From Psychrobacter aquimaris (GTDB taxonomy: Bacteria > Pseudomonadota > Gammaproteobacteria > Pseudomonadales > Moraxellaceae): DNA of 64,000 nucleotides. Positions 48,037-57,054 of this stretch are shown one piece after another. The stretch's first letter is position 1. Each line of letters begins with the position of its first letter. A model generated the notes under the pieces. That model worked only from the letters and a program-made list of their open reading frames with translations, did no database searches and was not told the origin of the DNA. The stretch covers positions 248,001 through 312,000 of the forward strand of contig NZ_JABASR010000001.1 in the NCBI RefSeq assembly GCF_016107525.1, read 5' to 3'. A program made the translations under genes and the position numbers.

Positions 48037-48891
48037 GTGGACTCATTGACTAATCATAAAATAAATAGCATTGCTCACAATAAGACATGGTTATTCGTGC
48101 CAGCGACTCGCATCGACAGAGTAGAGAAGGCCTTTGCTAGTGGCGCAGATGCCGTGATCGTAGATTTAGAAGATGCCGTTGCCAAACAAGACAAAGCCAA
48201 GGCTCGAGATACGTTAAAAAACTACTACAATGAGCAAAATAAAGCGCAAATTTATCGGCCCATTTGGCTACGTATTAATAAAGCTGGTAGCGAGGAATTT
48301 TTTAAAGACATCGTGCTCTGTCAGCAAATGCCTAACTTGGCTGGCGTGTTATTAGCTAAGGCCGAGCAAGTAGCTGATATTGAAAGCGTACATCAGCTTA
48401 CCAAGCTACCTATCATTGCGCTAATAGAGAGCGCTATTGGATTGTATCAAATTGATGAGATGGCAAAAGCAGTTGGGTTGGTCGCGTTTAGCTATGGGTT
48501 TTTGGATCTATGTAACGACTTGCAGGTACAAGTAGGGATGCCAGCAGCGGACATTATCGCCAATCAGATTCGCTATCAGCTTATTTTGACCTCAAAAGTG
48601 CATCAATTATCGCCGCCAATCGATACCATTTATCCTGATTTCAATGATGAAGTAGGGCTAGCTAATCGAGTACAGCTGTGGTCACAAATGGGCATATCAG
48701 GAATGCTTTGTATTCATCCAAAGCAAGTCGCGATCGTCCAGCAAGCACTACAACCGACCGACAAGGCGCTGTCGTTTGCTCGGCGTGTGGTAGAGGAATA
48801 CGAGCGGAGTGGGCAGGCTGTATTTAAAATGGATGGTGAAATGGTGGATGCGCCAGTGATTGAGCGAAGCCGTCAACTCTTGGCAAAGTAG
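48037..48891 (+). CDS. HpcH/HpaI aldolase / CitE-like CoA-ester lyase
   Basis: 284 residues, GTG start with AAGGAG upstream. TIM-barrel, Mg-dependent lyase of the CitE/malyl-CoA lyase group: SWLFVP-type opening (TWLFVPATRIDRVEKAFASG), DAVIVDLEDAV with the metal Asp/Glu, and LIESAIGLYQIDEMAKA with the metal Glu. The C-terminal region GMLCIHPKQVAIVQQAL is typical. It could cleave citramalyl-CoA, malyl-CoA or a related ester; the standalone CitE of this length does not imply a citrate lyase complex, and no other lyase subunits are present. Confidence 0.88.
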   Translation: MDSLTNHKINSIAHNKTWLFVPATRIDRVEKAFASGADAVIVDLEDAVAKQDKAKARDTLKNYYNEQNKAQIYRPIWLRINKAGSEEFFKDIVLCQQMPNLAGVLLAKAEQVADIESVHQLTKLPIIALIESAIGLYQIDEMAKAVGLVAFSYGFLDLCNDLQVQVGMPAADIIANQIRYQLILTSKVHQLSPPIDTIYPDFNDEVGLANRVQLWSQMGISGMLCIHPKQVAIVQQALQPTDKALSFARRVVEEYERSGQAVFKMDGEMVDAPVIERSRQLLAK

Positions 48892-48949
48892 CAGACAAAT
48901 CTATAATGCTTTATCATGAGCCATATCTACTCGTATATAAAAGTACACT

Positions 48950-49363
48950 ATGATTTTTATCAACAACCATATTAGCCTCAATGATAATGAGGTAGAGATC
49001 AGCGCCATGCGCGCGCAAGGCGCAGGCGGGCAGAATGTCAATAAAGTATCTTCTGCGATCCATCTACGCTTTAATATTCATGCGTCAAGCCTGAGTGGTG
49101 AGTACAAACAGCGATTGCTAGACAGCAAAGACAGCCGTATAACTAAAGAAGGCGTGCTCGTCATCAAAGCACAGCAGTTTCGTACGCAAGAGCGCAATAA
49201 AATAGATGCGCTTGAGCGACTGCAAAGCTTTATCACAAAAGCCACTCATGTCAATAAAACCAGACGGCCCACCAAACCTAGCAGAAATGCCAAACGCAAA
49301 CGAGTGGATCAAAAAACTCAGCGCGGCAAAACCAAAGCCTTACGTGGTAAGGTAGATTTTTAA
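48950..49363 (+). CDS. arfB: Alternative ribosome-rescue factor ArfB (YaeJ)
   Basis: 137 residues. Peptidyl-tRNA hydrolase that rescues ribosomes stalled without a stop codon. The GGQ catalytic loop is in RAQGAGGQNVNKVSSAIHL, and a basic C-terminal tail (KTRRPTKPSRNAKRKRVDQK) fits the empty mRNA channel. The sequence differs from RF1/RF2 by lacking the codon-recognition domain. It starts 58 bases after the CitE-like gene and is closed by a strong terminator. Confidence 0.95.
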   Translation: MIFINNHISLNDNEVEISAMRAQGAGGQNVNKVSSAIHLRFNIHASSLSGEYKQRLLDSKDSRITKEGVLVIKAQQFRTQERNKIDALERLQSFITKATHVNKTRRPTKPSRNAKRKRVDQKTQRGKTKALRGKVDF

Positions 49364-49405
49364 ATAGGCTACTTATTTTCTATTTTTAAATGAAACAAAC
49401 AGCAA

Positions 49406-49438
49406 AATGCCAGCCCATCTAAGTGGCTGGCATTTTTT
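49406..49438 (+). terminator. Terminator after arfB
   Basis: AATGCCAGCC / GGCTGGCATT perfect 10-base stem, 9-base loop, T-run. It lies between convergent genes. Confidence 0.9.
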
Positions 49439-49466
49439 ATAGGCTTATTTAATACTAGATTTTTAG

Positions 49467-50666
49467 CTATCCAAGCCTTTTGCTTAATTCAGGAAAGCGC
49501 TTTATCATAAACAGCATCAATATCAGCGCCACACTTGCGATAGCCGCGCCGACATAGCCCACGCTCGATATGGATATATGCGTCACTGCATAACCACCGA
49601 ACAGCGCACCTGCACCAATGCCTAAATTAATAATACCTGAGAACATCGACATCAGCATGTCTTGCGCCGTGACATCAATCATGATGACCTTGGCTTGCAT
49701 AGAGATAATCAACAGCATAAGCGCCGCGCCCCACAGTAATGCAATCAAGCTCAGCGCCCAGATAGAGGTGACGGCAAACAGTAACACGAGCATAGAGAGT
49801 AGCATCAATATCGTCGATATCAGCATCAATCTGGTATTAAAACGATCACCCCAGCGACTGAATATCACACTGCCCGCAATCCCTGCCACTCCAAACAATA
49901 GCAAGATGACAGTTGCGGCGTTTTCACTAATAGCGCCAACCTGCCGCATAAAAGGCTCGATATACGAGTAAGCGGTATAGTGGGCAGTAAAGACCAGTAA
50001 AATAAGCAGATACAAACAAACCAATAAAGGGTTTTTGAGCAGTTCTGGAATCTTTCTAAACGAGCCTTCAAACATACTCGGCAGCGTTGGTAATAGCCTT
50101 GCTTGTAGGATAAATACGATAAAAGCAATCACACCAATACCGCCAAATGTCGCCCGCCAGCCAAACCATTGACCGACTAAGCGTCCTAACGGCACACCCA
50201 ATACCATCGCTAATGAAGTACCGGTCGCAAGTACACTAAGTGCCAGTGCTTTTTTGCCTTCCGGTGCTACACGTATCGCAATCGCTGCCGTAATTGACCA
50301 AAATATCGCATGCGAAAGCGCAATGCCCACGCGGCTAATCAGCAACACATCAAAGCTCCATGCGAATACTGATAAAACGTGGCTGGCAATAAAAACCACA
50401 AACAAGCCCAAGAGCAAGCTTTTACGCTCAAAACGACTGGTGAGCAGCATTAACGGCAATGACATAGCCGCGACAATCCACGCATACAGTGTCAACATCC
50501 AGCCAGTCTCAGCCGTAGTGATAGAAAAGTCTTGGGCGATGTCACTTAATAGGGCAACGGGGACAAATTCGGTGGTATTCATAATAAAGGCGCTGACGCC
50601 CATCAAAAATACTTGGAAATACTGAGTTCGGCGAGCGTTTGAGCTCACCTCAAGGTTATGTTTCAT
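49467..50666 (-). CDS. sotB: SotB-like MFS sugar/drug efflux transporter
   Basis: About 399 residues, 12 membrane helices, DHA1-type major facilitator. It is close to E. coli SotB over its length: AFIMNTTEFVPVALLSDIAQ, MLTLYAWIVAAMSLPLMLLT, AIFWSITAAIAIRVAPEGKK, TAHYTAYSYIEPFMRQVG, SGIINLGIGAGALFGG. SotB exports arabinose, lactose or IPTG. A TTG nine bases upstream could also start translation; ATG 50666 is preferred. Divergent from the LysR gene across a 428-base gap containing a 19-bp-pitch direct repeat. Confidence 0.93.
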   Translation of the reverse strand: MKHNLEVSSNARRTQYFQVFLMGVSAFIMNTTEFVPVALLSDIAQDFSITTAETGWMLTLYAWIVAAMSLPLMLLTSRFERKSLLLGLFVVFIASHVLSVFAWSFDVLLISRVGIALSHAIFWSITAAIAIRVAPEGKKALALSVLATGTSLAMVLGVPLGRLVGQWFGWRATFGGIGVIAFIVFILQARLLPTLPSMFEGSFRKIPELLKNPLLVCLYLLILLVFTAHYTAYSYIEPFMRQVGAISENAATVILLLFGVAGIAGSVIFSRWGDRFNTRLMLISTILMLLSMLVLLFAVTSIWALSLIALLWGAALMLLIISMQAKVIMIDVTAQDMLMSMFSGIINLGIGAGALFGGYAVTHISISSVGYVGAAIASVALILMLFMIKRFPELSKRLG

Positions 50667-51094
50667 ATGATCCAATACAAATAAAGAAGGCGCTAATAGT
50701 AAAAATTAGCTTAAAAATAATTCATTAACTTAAGAATAATGGCGGAAATAGGTCGTAATGATGAAGAGAAGGAGGGCAAGATAGCAAATCAATCGCAGTA
50801 TGTCAGAGCCTATCATTAGACAGCCGTATTTTATCAGCAATCGATGGTGTTTTTGTAGGAGAGTCTTTAAAACTAACGACTAAATAATGGATTGAATAAT
50901 TAAATGAATTATCAAATAAATGCTCAAATAAGCCTAATGATGGCATCAGTGCCAGTTACATAGCACTTATAGTGAGAGATCGCTATTTAAGCTTGAATAT
51001 GGGTATGATGACCCCATCGGCTAGGGATGCTTGATAGCGTAAGTTCAAATATTTATTGATATTTTACTGAGATAGGATAAAAGAAAAACAATCT
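50667..51094. other. Divergent intergenic region sotB / lysR
   Basis: 428 bases without a supported gene. It holds a direct repeat near the sotB start (50706-50740). The stretch 50760-51060 shows no terminator, no palindrome longer than eight bases that I would trust, and no RNA gene. Confidence 0.4.
50706..50740. repeat. Direct repeat in sotB promoter region
   Basis: TTAGCTTAAAAATAAT (50706-50721) and TTAACTTAAGAATAAT (50725-50740), 14/16 identical at a 19-base pitch, beginning 40 bases upstream of the sotB start. A plausible two-site regulator operator. Confidence 0.4.
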
Positions 51095-52060
51095 ATGAAA
51101 ACAGACACCAATAAACCATTAGCTTTTAGAAGATATCCTTCAACAACGGCACTGCAATGTTTTGAGACCGCTGCTCGTCATTTGAGTTTTACCAATGCTG
51201 CGCACGAGATGCACATGACCCAAAGCGCCATCAGTAAGCAAGTGGCGCAGTTAGAGGAGATGCTAAACCTGTCTTTGTTTTATCGCACGCCGCATCGGAT
51301 TTCACTGACCCCTGCTGGTAAAACATATTATCTTGAAGTCTTAGAGATTTTAAAACATATCGAGGTAGCGACCACCAATTTGATGTCGCATAGCAGTAAT
51401 ACTGAGCTGCTAAAAATCGTCTCGCATCCGACATTTTGTGCCCGTTGGTTGATTCCAGCACTCAGTGGCTTTAGTCAAGAATATCCCCTTATTAACTTGG
51501 ATATTAAAGAGCTGGCGGGGCCGTTTTTTTCTGAAGACCAAAATGTCGATATTGCTTTTTTATATGGCGATGGCATGTGGGGTAACATGGAGGCCGTAAA
51601 GTTGTTCGATGAATACTGTGTTGCGGTCTGTCAGCCGCAGTATTTGCAAGATAATACGCTAAGCACTGAGTGTTTGAAAAGTACCGAGTGTTTAAATGAC
51701 TATGTATTATTGCAAATAAGCTCGCGCCTAAGTGCATGGTATGAGTATTTTAAGCAACAAGATGTTAGCGTCGATGGCACCTTTGTGGGCCCGCGTTTTG
51801 AGACCTTCCATGCCTGCATTTCTGCTGCCTTACTTGGCTATGGTATTGCCTTGGTGCCGTTACGTTTGGTGGAACCCGAACTACAATCAGGCGCTTTAGT
51901 CATGGCGTGGGATTATGCGGCAAAGGGTCGCGGCAGCTATTATGTGACTTATCCTGTTTCTTCGGGGCAATCGCATAAGGTGAAAGCAGTTTTAGAATGG
52001 ATTACTGCTTATTTGGCAATCTCAGATGAGCGTGAAAAGGCGTTAGGGTTGGTTTTATAA
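51095..52060 (+). CDS. LysR family regulator, GcvA type
   Basis: 321 residues. N-terminal wHTH: ALQCFETAARHLSFTNAAHE followed by MHMTQSAISKQVAQLEEML. The opening 'P(S/T)xxALxxFExAARHLSFT' is typical of the GcvA subgroup. The effector domain follows to residue ~300. It lies directly before the lysine/pipecolate genes on the same strand; in P. putida a LysR gene lies between amaB and hglS, so this is the likely pathway regulator. It has its own terminator. Confidence 0.92.
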   Translation: MKTDTNKPLAFRRYPSTTALQCFETAARHLSFTNAAHEMHMTQSAISKQVAQLEEMLNLSLFYRTPHRISLTPAGKTYYLEVLEILKHIEVATTNLMSHSSNTELLKIVSHPTFCARWLIPALSGFSQEYPLINLDIKELAGPFFSEDQNVDIAFLYGDGMWGNMEAVKLFDEYCVAVCQPQYLQDNTLSTECLKSTECLNDYVLLQISSRLSAWYEYFKQQDVSVDGTFVGPRFETFHACISAALLGYGIALVPLRLVEPELQSGALVMAWDYAAKGRGSYYVTYPVSSGQSHKVKAVLEWITAYLAISDEREKALGLVL

Positions 52061-52174
52061 TATCCCTCTATCGTGTTTCTTTATAACTTAAAGCATTTCT
52101 CTATAGCATTGGCCTTGTTATTTTTATCTTGCAAAGTGATTTTTTGTGAGAATCTAACAAGCTAAGCAAACCTC

Positions 52175-52203
52175 AAAAACTGCCTTCATACGCAGTTTTT
52201 TTG
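52175..52203 (+). terminator. Terminator after the LysR gene
   Basis: AAAAACTGC / GCAGTTTTT stem, 8-base loop, T-run, 115 bases past the LysR stop. The aminotransferase downstream must have its own promoter. Confidence 0.85.
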
Positions 52204-52339
52204 TTTTTAAAGGATTTGTTTAGAAAATTAATTTACTGGTAATGACAAAAAGGAATGCCACCACAACTATTATTCGTTTGCTGCCTAAGTGATGTTTTGT
52301 TGAAATGAGTCTAACTCAAGGAAGAGATAGAGACTTATC

Positions 52340-53611
52340 ATGGACAAGTTTTATAACGTGACGGATGCCTTTACGATGGTGCATCCGCTCACGCTCATCA
52401 AAGGCAAAAATGCCAGAGTTTGGGACGACAATAACCACAGCTATATAGATTTTGTTGGCGGTATTGGTGTTTTGAATTTTGGTCACTGCCACCCTCACAT
52501 CGTTGACGCCATCATTCATCAAACCCAGTCACTGATTCATTATGCTTACAATGCGGCAGCGCATCAGCCGTATCAAACCTTTATGCTTCGATTGTGTGAG
52601 TTTGTGCCCATCAGCGGCGAGCTGGCAGGCATGCTCACCAACTGCGGTGCAGAAGCGACCGAAAACGCTATAAAGATAGCCCGCATGAAAACAGGTCGCA
52701 CGGGTGTCATTGCGTTTGATGGCGGCTTTCACGGACGCACACTGGCTGCCGTCAATCTCAATGGTAAGGTCGGCCCTTATAAGCGCGGCCTTGGTACACT
52801 GGCCAGCGGTGTTTATCACATTCCTTTTCCCAGCCCTGATAACAATATCAGCGACGAGCAAGCGATTGACGCGCTACAGCGGTTGTTTATGGTAGAAACC
52901 GATATCGACAATATCGGTGCCATTATCATCGAACCCGTACAAGGGGAAGGCGGTTTTCAATTGTTGTCGCCCACCTTTGCGCAATATCTACGCCAGTTTT
53001 GTGATGAGCATGGGATGTTACTCATCATGGACGAAATCCAATCCGGCTATGGTCGTACTGGTACGCCGTTTGCTTTTACCCATTTAGGAGTTGAGCCTGA
53101 TCTTATCTTACTTGGCAAAAGTATCGCAGGCGGCTTGCCCTTAGGTGCGGTCATAGGAAAGGCTAGTGTGGTCAATGGTCTACCTAAAGGCAGCTTGGGT
53201 GGTACATATTCGGGCAATCCAGTTGCTTGCGCCGCCGCCAATGCCACGCTTGATATCATGCAAGCTGATGACGTTTGGCAGTCAGCTAAGCATTATGCCC
53301 AGACGATTGAGGCGACTATCAGCCAATGGCAGCAAGAAGGTATCTCGCCTTGGTTATTTGGTCTTACCGGTATCGGTGCCATGCGCGGTATTGAGCTGCG
53401 TCATCCTGAGCATGATGTGCATCCAAGTGTCATGGCACAAGTATTAGCCAAAGCACGCGAGCGTGGTCTATTGCTTATGCCAAGTGGGCAATATCGCCAT
53501 ATCATTCGCTTATTACCGCCACTCACCATAGAGCCTGACACCCTAAAAGAAGGATTGGATATTCTGAAAGAGGTGCTCCTCGCACTTCCTGATGGATTGC
53601 CGGTCGCTTAA
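52340..53611 (+). CDS. Class-III aminotransferase, probable 2-aminoadipate or GABA-type transaminase
   Basis: 423 residues, PLP-dependent fold type I. LTNCGAEATENAIKIARM, FDGGFHGRTLAAVN, EPVQGEGGF, the cofactor Asp in LLIMDEIQSGYGRTG, and the PLP lysine in LLGKSIAGGLPLGAV. The fold matches GabT-like omega-aminotransferases. The neighbours (hglS, amaB, amaA) suggest conversion of 2-aminoadipate to 2-oxoadipate, as reported for a GabT-like enzyme in P. putida; a role in GABA or lysine 6-transamination is an alternative. Confidence 0.85.
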   Translation: MDKFYNVTDAFTMVHPLTLIKGKNARVWDDNNHSYIDFVGGIGVLNFGHCHPHIVDAIIHQTQSLIHYAYNAAAHQPYQTFMLRLCEFVPISGELAGMLTNCGAEATENAIKIARMKTGRTGVIAFDGGFHGRTLAAVNLNGKVGPYKRGLGTLASGVYHIPFPSPDNNISDEQAIDALQRLFMVETDIDNIGAIIIEPVQGEGGFQLLSPTFAQYLRQFCDEHGMLLIMDEIQSGYGRTGTPFAFTHLGVEPDLILLGKSIAGGLPLGAVIGKASVVNGLPKGSLGGTYSGNPVACAAANATLDIMQADDVWQSAKHYAQTIEATISQWQQEGISPWLFGLTGIGAMRGIELRHPEHDVHPSVMAQVLAKARERGLLLMPSGQYRHIIRLLPPLTIEPDTLKEGLDILKEVLLALPDGLPVA

Positions 53612-53717
53612 TGCTTAGAAATGCTTAGGGTTTATAGTGCATCGTCATAACCAAATGCTCGAAATCAAATATTAATTGCTTAAAAATTTATTAACTTTAT
53701 TAAAAGGATGTTTATTT

Positions 53718-55187
53718 GTGAAAAATAATAGCGTCAGTCTAGATGAGAATTTTATCTGTAGCGATGATATCCGCCATCATTTTTCTATGGCCATGTCAGC
53801 CATGTACCAAAACGAGGTGCCGCTGTACGGCGACTTGATCGATTTGGTCAGTAATGTCAATGCCGAGGTATTAACCATACATCCCGATGTCAAATCACAA
53901 CTGCTACATACGGGCGAGATTGAGCGTCTAAGTATGGAGCGCCACGGAGCAATCAGGCTAGGTACCGCAGCAGAATTAAGTATGATGCGTCGGCTTTTTG
54001 CAGTGATGGGTATGTACCCTGTTGGCTACTACGATTTAGCGTCTGCTGGCGTACCCGTACATTCAACTGCCTTTCGCGCGCTTGACTCGCATTCATTGCA
54101 TAAAAGCCCTTTTCGCGTATTTACCTCGTTATTGCGTTTAGATTTGATTACTGATGAAATTTTAAAACAAGAAGCCATGGCCACACTGGCGCAGCGTCAG
54201 ATTTTCACGGCTGGGGCTATTGAACTTATTGAGAATTTTGAGGCGCAAGGTGGTTTGACTACTGAGCAAGCACAGCAGTTTGTGCAAGAAGCGCTAGAGA
54301 CATTTCGCTGGCATGATAAAACGCCGGTGGCAAAAGCACTCTATCAGCGTCTATTAAATCAGCATCCGCTGGTCGCTGATGTGGTCGGCTTTAAGGGCCC
54401 GCATATCAATCATTTAACGCCTCGAACCTTAGATATTGATGCGGTGCAACAAGGAATGCAAGCGAGAGGGATACCATCAAAAGCCATTATCGAAGGGCCA
54501 CCCCGCAGAGCTTGTCCTATCTTATTAAGACAAACCAGTTTTAAAGCGCTACAAGAAGCGGTTGGTTTTAAAGTTGCCGATACTTCAGATGGTGCCAAAG
54601 AGGACTATGAGCAAGGGCATCATACCGCTCGCTTTGGAGAGATTGAACAACGCGGTGTGGCGTTAACGCAAAAGGGCAGGGTGCTTTATGATGAATTGCT
54701 GAGCGAAGCTCGCAGCCAGCTTGGTGCTACCCCAAATGAGGACAACACGGCTCAATACAATCAAATTTTAGCCGAGGTATTTACGACTTTTCCTGATGAT
54801 TATCAAACTCTACACGATGAGGGGCTGGCGTATTTTTATTATCAGCTGACGGATGGCACCCTTGATTCTGAAGACGGTCAAGCGTTGTTGGCCGCCACCT
54901 TAACCCGTGATGATTTAAATGAAGTGCCTAATGCCAAGCTGATAGCTCTGATTCATGACGAAGTACTTCGCATTGAACCGATTGTTTATGAGGATTTCTT
55001 GCCTGTCAGCGCTGCCGGTATCTTTCAATCGAATCTGCAAGAGGCACAGCCAAGTCACTATGACGGTCGCTCAAGCCAACAAGAGTTTGAACGTGATTTA
55101 GGCACTGCTATTTATGATGAGATGGCATTGTATGAAGCGATGCAGATGCAAAGCCTTGAGCACTGCTTGTCTACCTCCAATATTTAG
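53718..55187 (+). CDS. hglS: 2-oxoadipate dioxygenase/decarboxylase (HglS, DUF1338)
   Basis: 489 residues from GTG 53718, chosen because AAAGGA lies ten bases before it; the open frame upstream lacks one. Fe(II) enzyme that converts 2-oxoadipate to D-2-hydroxyglutarate with loss of CO2. The site residues known from P. putida HglS are present: His and Arg in MERHGAIRLG (H76, R80), His in GPHINHLTPRTLDID (~H229 or H232), and Glu in ARFGEIEQRGVALT (~E308). Other hallmarks are VPVHSTAFRALDSHSL and KSPFRVFTSLLRLDL. It follows the aminotransferase by ~106 bases. Confidence 0.95.
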   Translation: MKNNSVSLDENFICSDDIRHHFSMAMSAMYQNEVPLYGDLIDLVSNVNAEVLTIHPDVKSQLLHTGEIERLSMERHGAIRLGTAAELSMMRRLFAVMGMYPVGYYDLASAGVPVHSTAFRALDSHSLHKSPFRVFTSLLRLDLITDEILKQEAMATLAQRQIFTAGAIELIENFEAQGGLTTEQAQQFVQEALETFRWHDKTPVAKALYQRLLNQHPLVADVVGFKGPHINHLTPRTLDIDAVQQGMQARGIPSKAIIEGPPRRACPILLRQTSFKALQEAVGFKVADTSDGAKEDYEQGHHTARFGEIEQRGVALTQKGRVLYDELLSEARSQLGATPNEDNTAQYNQILAEVFTTFPDDYQTLHDEGLAYFYYQLTDGTLDSEDGQALLAATLTRDDLNEVPNAKLIALIHDEVLRIEPIVYEDFLPVSAAGIFQSNLQEAQPSHYDGRSSQQEFERDLGTAIYDEMALYEAMQMQSLEHCLSTSNI

Positions 55188-55234
55188 TAAAGTTAAGCTG
55201 TAGATAGCCAGATGATAGCTGACCTATTGCCACA

Positions 55235-55253
55235 TCATTCCAAAAAGGAATGA
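55235..55253 (+). promoter_or_regulatory. Small hairpin in hglS-amaB gap
   Basis: TCATTCC-AAAAA-GGAATGA, a perfect 7-base stem in the 169-base intercistronic gap. No T-run follows. Probably a processing or stability element, or chance. Confidence 0.25.
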
Positions 55254-55356
55254 CTGCAAGAAATTTATTATTTTGCAACTTAGTAGGTAGCAAGGTAGTT
55301 TTATAAGTCAGTCAAGGATGTAATAAACCACTATACCAATATACAAGGGATTGATT

Positions 55357-56847
55357 ATGATTAAGCAATATATGTCTGCGATGGGCGTAGAAGAAGCACA
55401 CTATCAAAATGGCGACTTTGACGTCACCACCCCAATTGATGGTTCAGTCATCGGTAAAGTGACATTAGATAAAGTCGCCGACGTCGATACTAAAATCCAA
55501 AATGCCAAAAAAGCCTTTCAAGAATGGCGTGTCGTGCCTGCTCCCAAACGTGGTGAGTTGATTCGTCTGTTGGGTGAAGTGCTGCGTGAGCATAAAGAAG
55601 ATCTAGGTATCTTAGTATCGCTAGAAGCCGGAAAAATCAAACAAGAAGGCCTTGGCGAAGTACAAGAAATGATTGATATATGTGATTTCGCCGTGGGCGT
55701 ATCGCGTCAGCTTTATGGTCTAACCATCGCCTCAGAACGTCCAGGTCACCACATGCGTGAGACATGGCATCCACTCGGCGTCATCGGCGTTATCTCTGCT
55801 TTTAACTTCCCTGTCGCCGTTTGGTCTTGGAATACAGCGCTGGCCATCGTTTGTGGCAACCCTGTCATCTGGAAACCTTCAGAAAAAACCCCACTTGTCG
55901 CCTTAGCTTGCCAAGCGTTATTTGAAAAAGCCTTGGCAAAGTTTGGCGATGCACCAGCACATTTATCTCAAATCCTATTGGGCGAAACCGATGTCGGTAA
56001 TGCCTTGGTTGAAAACAAAGACATCGCCTTGGTCAGTGCTACGGGTAGCACTCGCATGGGCCGAGAAGTAGGGCCTAAAGTCGCTGAGCGCTTTGGCAAA
56101 TGTTTGCTTGAGCTTGGTGGTAATAACGCCATGATTTTGGCACCCACGGCAGATTTGGATTTAGCGCTACGCGGCATTATATTCTCAGCGGTTGGCACAG
56201 CGGGTCAGCGTTGCACGACCTTACGCCGTCTATTTGTCCACGAATCTATCAAAGATGATATCTTGCCACGGATAAAATCAGCTTACGAGACCGTCAGTAT
56301 TGGTCATCCACTTGAAGGCAATTTGGTCGGCCCACTGATTGATGAAGACAGTTTTAATAATATGCAAGCCGCGTTAAAAAAGGCTCGCGAAGCGGGCGGT
56401 ACAGTGACAGGCGGCGAGCGTGTATTAGTAGATAAATACCCTGATGCCTATTATGTCACGCCTGCCATTGTCGAGTTTGATGAGCAAAATGATGTGGCTA
56501 GAAGTGAGACTTTTGCGCCGATTTTATATGTCATGACCTATAAAGACTTTGATGAGGCAATCGAGATGCAAAACGATGTACCACAAGGATTATCATCATG
56601 TATCTTTACCAATGACTTGCGTGAAGCGGAAACTTTCCTCAGTGACCGCGGCAGTGACTGCGGTATTGCTAACGTTAACATCGGCACCAGTGGCGCTGAA
56701 ATTGGCGGTGCATTTGGTGGCGAAAAAGAAACAGGCGGCGGACGTGAGTCAGGGTCAGATGCATGGAAGGCTTATATGCGTCGGCAAACCAATACCATCA
56801 ACTATTCAACAGAGCTGCCACTTGCCCAAGGTATTAGCTTTGGTTAA
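55357..56847 (+). CDS. amaB: L-aminoadipate semialdehyde / piperideine-6-carboxylate dehydrogenase
   Basis: About 496 residues from ATG 55357 (AAGGGA seven bases before). ALDH7-type enzyme oxidising L-2-aminoadipate semialdehyde, which is in equilibrium with piperideine-6-carboxylate, to L-2-aminoadipate. Catalytic Cys in GTAGQRCTTLRRLFV, general-base Glu in KCLLELGGNNAM, cofactor motifs VISAFNFPVAVWSWNTA and SATGSTRMGREVG. C-terminal FGGEKETGGGRESGSDAWK is the ALDH7 signature. Fits the lysine cluster with hglS and amaA. Confidence 0.94.
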   Translation: MIKQYMSAMGVEEAHYQNGDFDVTTPIDGSVIGKVTLDKVADVDTKIQNAKKAFQEWRVVPAPKRGELIRLLGEVLREHKEDLGILVSLEAGKIKQEGLGEVQEMIDICDFAVGVSRQLYGLTIASERPGHHMRETWHPLGVIGVISAFNFPVAVWSWNTALAIVCGNPVIWKPSEKTPLVALACQALFEKALAKFGDAPAHLSQILLGETDVGNALVENKDIALVSATGSTRMGREVGPKVAERFGKCLLELGGNNAMILAPTADLDLALRGIIFSAVGTAGQRCTTLRRLFVHESIKDDILPRIKSAYETVSIGHPLEGNLVGPLIDEDSFNNMQAALKKAREAGGTVTGGERVLVDKYPDAYYVTPAIVEFDEQNDVARSETFAPILYVMTYKDFDEAIEMQNDVPQGLSSCIFTNDLREAETFLSDRGSDCGIANVNIGTSGAEIGGAFGGEKETGGGRESGSDAWKAYMRRQTNTINYSTELPLAQGISFG

Positions 56848-56954
56848 TGCCGATTTGCTTGAGCAGTTAGCGTTTTAGCTTTTGATTTATTTTGTAGCTT
56901 CTATTTTGTAGTTTCTGTATAGATTTACTGAATGCAAATTGTTTTACATAAATT

Positions 56955-56981
56955 GCTAAGCATACTCCACGTGTGCTTAGC
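56955..56981 (+). promoter_or_regulatory. Strong hairpin in amaB-nhaC gap
   Basis: GCTAAGCATAC / GTGTGCTTAGC, 11-base stem (one G-T pair) with a 5-base loop. There is no T-run on the plus strand, so it is not a classical terminator. It may be a 3' stability or processing structure that sets different expression of amaB and nhaC. Confidence 0.4.
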
Positions 56982-57054
56982 AGGCTAAGCGTTATAAGCA
57001 ATCAAGGATTGATTGCGATATCCATGGACGACTACTAAGGAAGGTAGAATTATC

